Positions 62,890-64,000 of a DNA stretch of 64,000 bases are shown here, one piece after another. The stretch is taken from the NCBI RefSeq assembly GCF_027172205.1, contig NC_070606.1, positions 96,792,534-96,856,533 on the forward strand, read 5' to 3'. The notes beneath the pieces are model-generated. The model saw nothing but the letters and a program-made list of their open reading frames with translations. It was not told the DNA's origin and searched no databases. The number at the start of each line of letters is the position of its first letter. Within the stretch, counting starts at the first letter, position 1. Position numbers and translations under genes: made by a program. The stretch comes from Podarcis raffonei (Eukaryota; Chordata; Lepidosauria; Squamata; Lacertidae).

Positions 62890-63310
62890 CTATAATAACT
62901 GTTCTGGTATTTTCCCCTTATTCCCTCATAAAAGATAAGACACGACACAGTCTTCTATAAAAGTATAAAAAGAGTTTACTCACTCACATTCTGCTCACAA
63001 TCAGATCCCAGAAGGCAGACTTAAGTTAGAAAACATACACCTGGAAACTATCTCATAAGGAGACAGTCCCTTTGTCCTCTCTTGGCTGGAGGCCAAGAGA
63101 GCATCTTTGGCTAAGCAGATGTTGCTTCTTCGACGAAAGTAGTCACAGAGAGATGGCTTTCCTGCCCTGTGCTTTTGTCGTTACCTGCACAGGTGAGGCC
63201 ACGCCCACCTCTAGTCACATGCAGAGGAGTCTGTCCCAGCCCAGAAGGAAACAGGAAGTTTACCTGCTGGCTGGACAAACATTACTCCCCATGTGTAACA
63301 TGTTCACTCT
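62890..63310 (-). mobile_element. Possible solo LTR (unclassified)
   Basis: On the minus strand the stretch has an LTR-like order, with a T-rich TTTTTATACTTTTATAG block, TCTTATC and a G-rich end. No coding region adjoins it. Ends and target duplication were not resolved; family and age unknown. Confidence 0.35.
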
Positions 63311-63439
63311 AGGAATGTTGTACTTCACTGCTCTTGTGTTTCACATCCCACACGTGTTAGCAGAGGAAGGGGCCCAGGGCAGCAGAGGTCAGAGCTAAGG
63401 TGGCAACATTGTGTGGGAACGACCAGAGCTAGGGGGTGG

Positions 63440-63625
63440 CATGTCGGCATTGCAAGCAGGTGGTCCCAGTTTCAATCCCCGACATCTCCAGGTAAGTCTT
63501 GGGTTGGGAGATAGCCCTGCCTGACATCCTGGAGAGCTGTTGCCGGTCAGTGTAGACAGTACTGAGCTAGAATCACCAATGGTCTGACTCACTCGAAGAC
63601 AGGTTTCGATGTTCCTATGGCTGGA
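63440..63625 (+). mobile_element. tRNA-derived SINE
   Basis: B box GGTTTCAATCCCCG-like, GACATCTCCAGGTAAGTCTT, CTGGAGAGCTGTTGCCGGTC and tail AATGGTCTGACTCACTCG. Confidence 0.85.
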
Positions 63626-64000
63626 GTCATGAATGGTTGGACACAGATGGTGGGAGGAACCAGCTGTGGAACCACCAAGGGAAGGTGGCTCAGAGTCCGC
63701 CCAGGGAGTGGTGGTGGGACAATGAGTGGTCATAGGGAGAAGATGGGGAGAGGTTGTCGGAAGCTGAAGGGTAACAGGGCTTAGTGAGCTGGGAGAGTCT
63801 GTGGTAGAGAGAAGTCCAGAATCAGAAGCAGGAGGCCAGGAAGCAGAAATGAATCTGACTGGTGAAGTGTCACGTGCGCCTCCCCCTTCTCCTACAAGCT
63901 CCCCTGCTCACCCGTCTCCCAGACCCAGAGGAGGCATGAAAAGGGTAGAGAGGTTGGCTGCACGCAGGCAGTCTCAGATTGCTAGTAGAAAGCCCTGGAG

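Noticed and set aside
59640-64000. PRSS56 exons (upstream neighbour in mammals)
   Set aside because: No serine protease motif seen on either strand.

Overview
The window is from a vertebrate genome, almost certainly a squamate reptile. The repeats say so: Sauria-type tRNA SINEs, a BovB/RTE LINE 3' end, L2- and CR1-clade LINEs, L1 ends and many small TIR transposons. The SINE and L2 subtypes recall lacertid lizards, but that narrower guess is inference. No prokaryotic feature is present.

Two genes, both read from the minus strand, fill the window. Upstream (59269 down to 36621) is CHRND, the muscle nicotinic acetylcholine receptor delta subunit: 12 coding exons, 517 residues. Downstream (31316 down to 2165) is CHRNG, the gamma subunit: 12 coding exons, 510 residues. 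All 24 exons have compatible splice phases and no internal stop. The Cys-loop cysteines fall at mature positions 130/144 (delta) and 128/142 (gamma), as expected. Order and orientation match the conserved CHRND-CHRNG tandem of other vertebrates. With alpha1 and beta1 subunits the two proteins would form the acetylcholine-gated cation channel of embryonic muscle endplates.

Layout from high to low coordinate: 64000-59270 is 5' flank of CHRND (possible LTR remnant, tRNA SINE, stacked L1 3' ends, then an E-box and Ets/N-box-like sites before the ATG). 59269-36621 is CHRND. 36620-31317 is a 5.3 kb intergenic spacer (a CHRND poly(A) candidate, a Sauria SINE, a LINE tail, then CAGCTG E-boxes before CHRNG). 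31316-2165 is CHRNG. 2164-1 is its 3' flank, with a tRNA SINE and an L2 fragment.

The introns are crowded with transposons, often nested. Several repeats lie right at splice sites: CT microsatellites form the polypyrimidine tracts of CHRNG exon 8 and CHRND exon 7, LINE or SINE ends sit within about 10 bases of two donors, and an L2 tail occupies the presumed branch-point region of CHRNG exon 5. CHRNG intron 10 appears to use a GC-AG boundary. Long GATA/CTAT arrays lie in intron 1 of both genes. I found no undescribed gene system. The novelty is in how repeats have invaded the splice signals of an intact, conserved locus.
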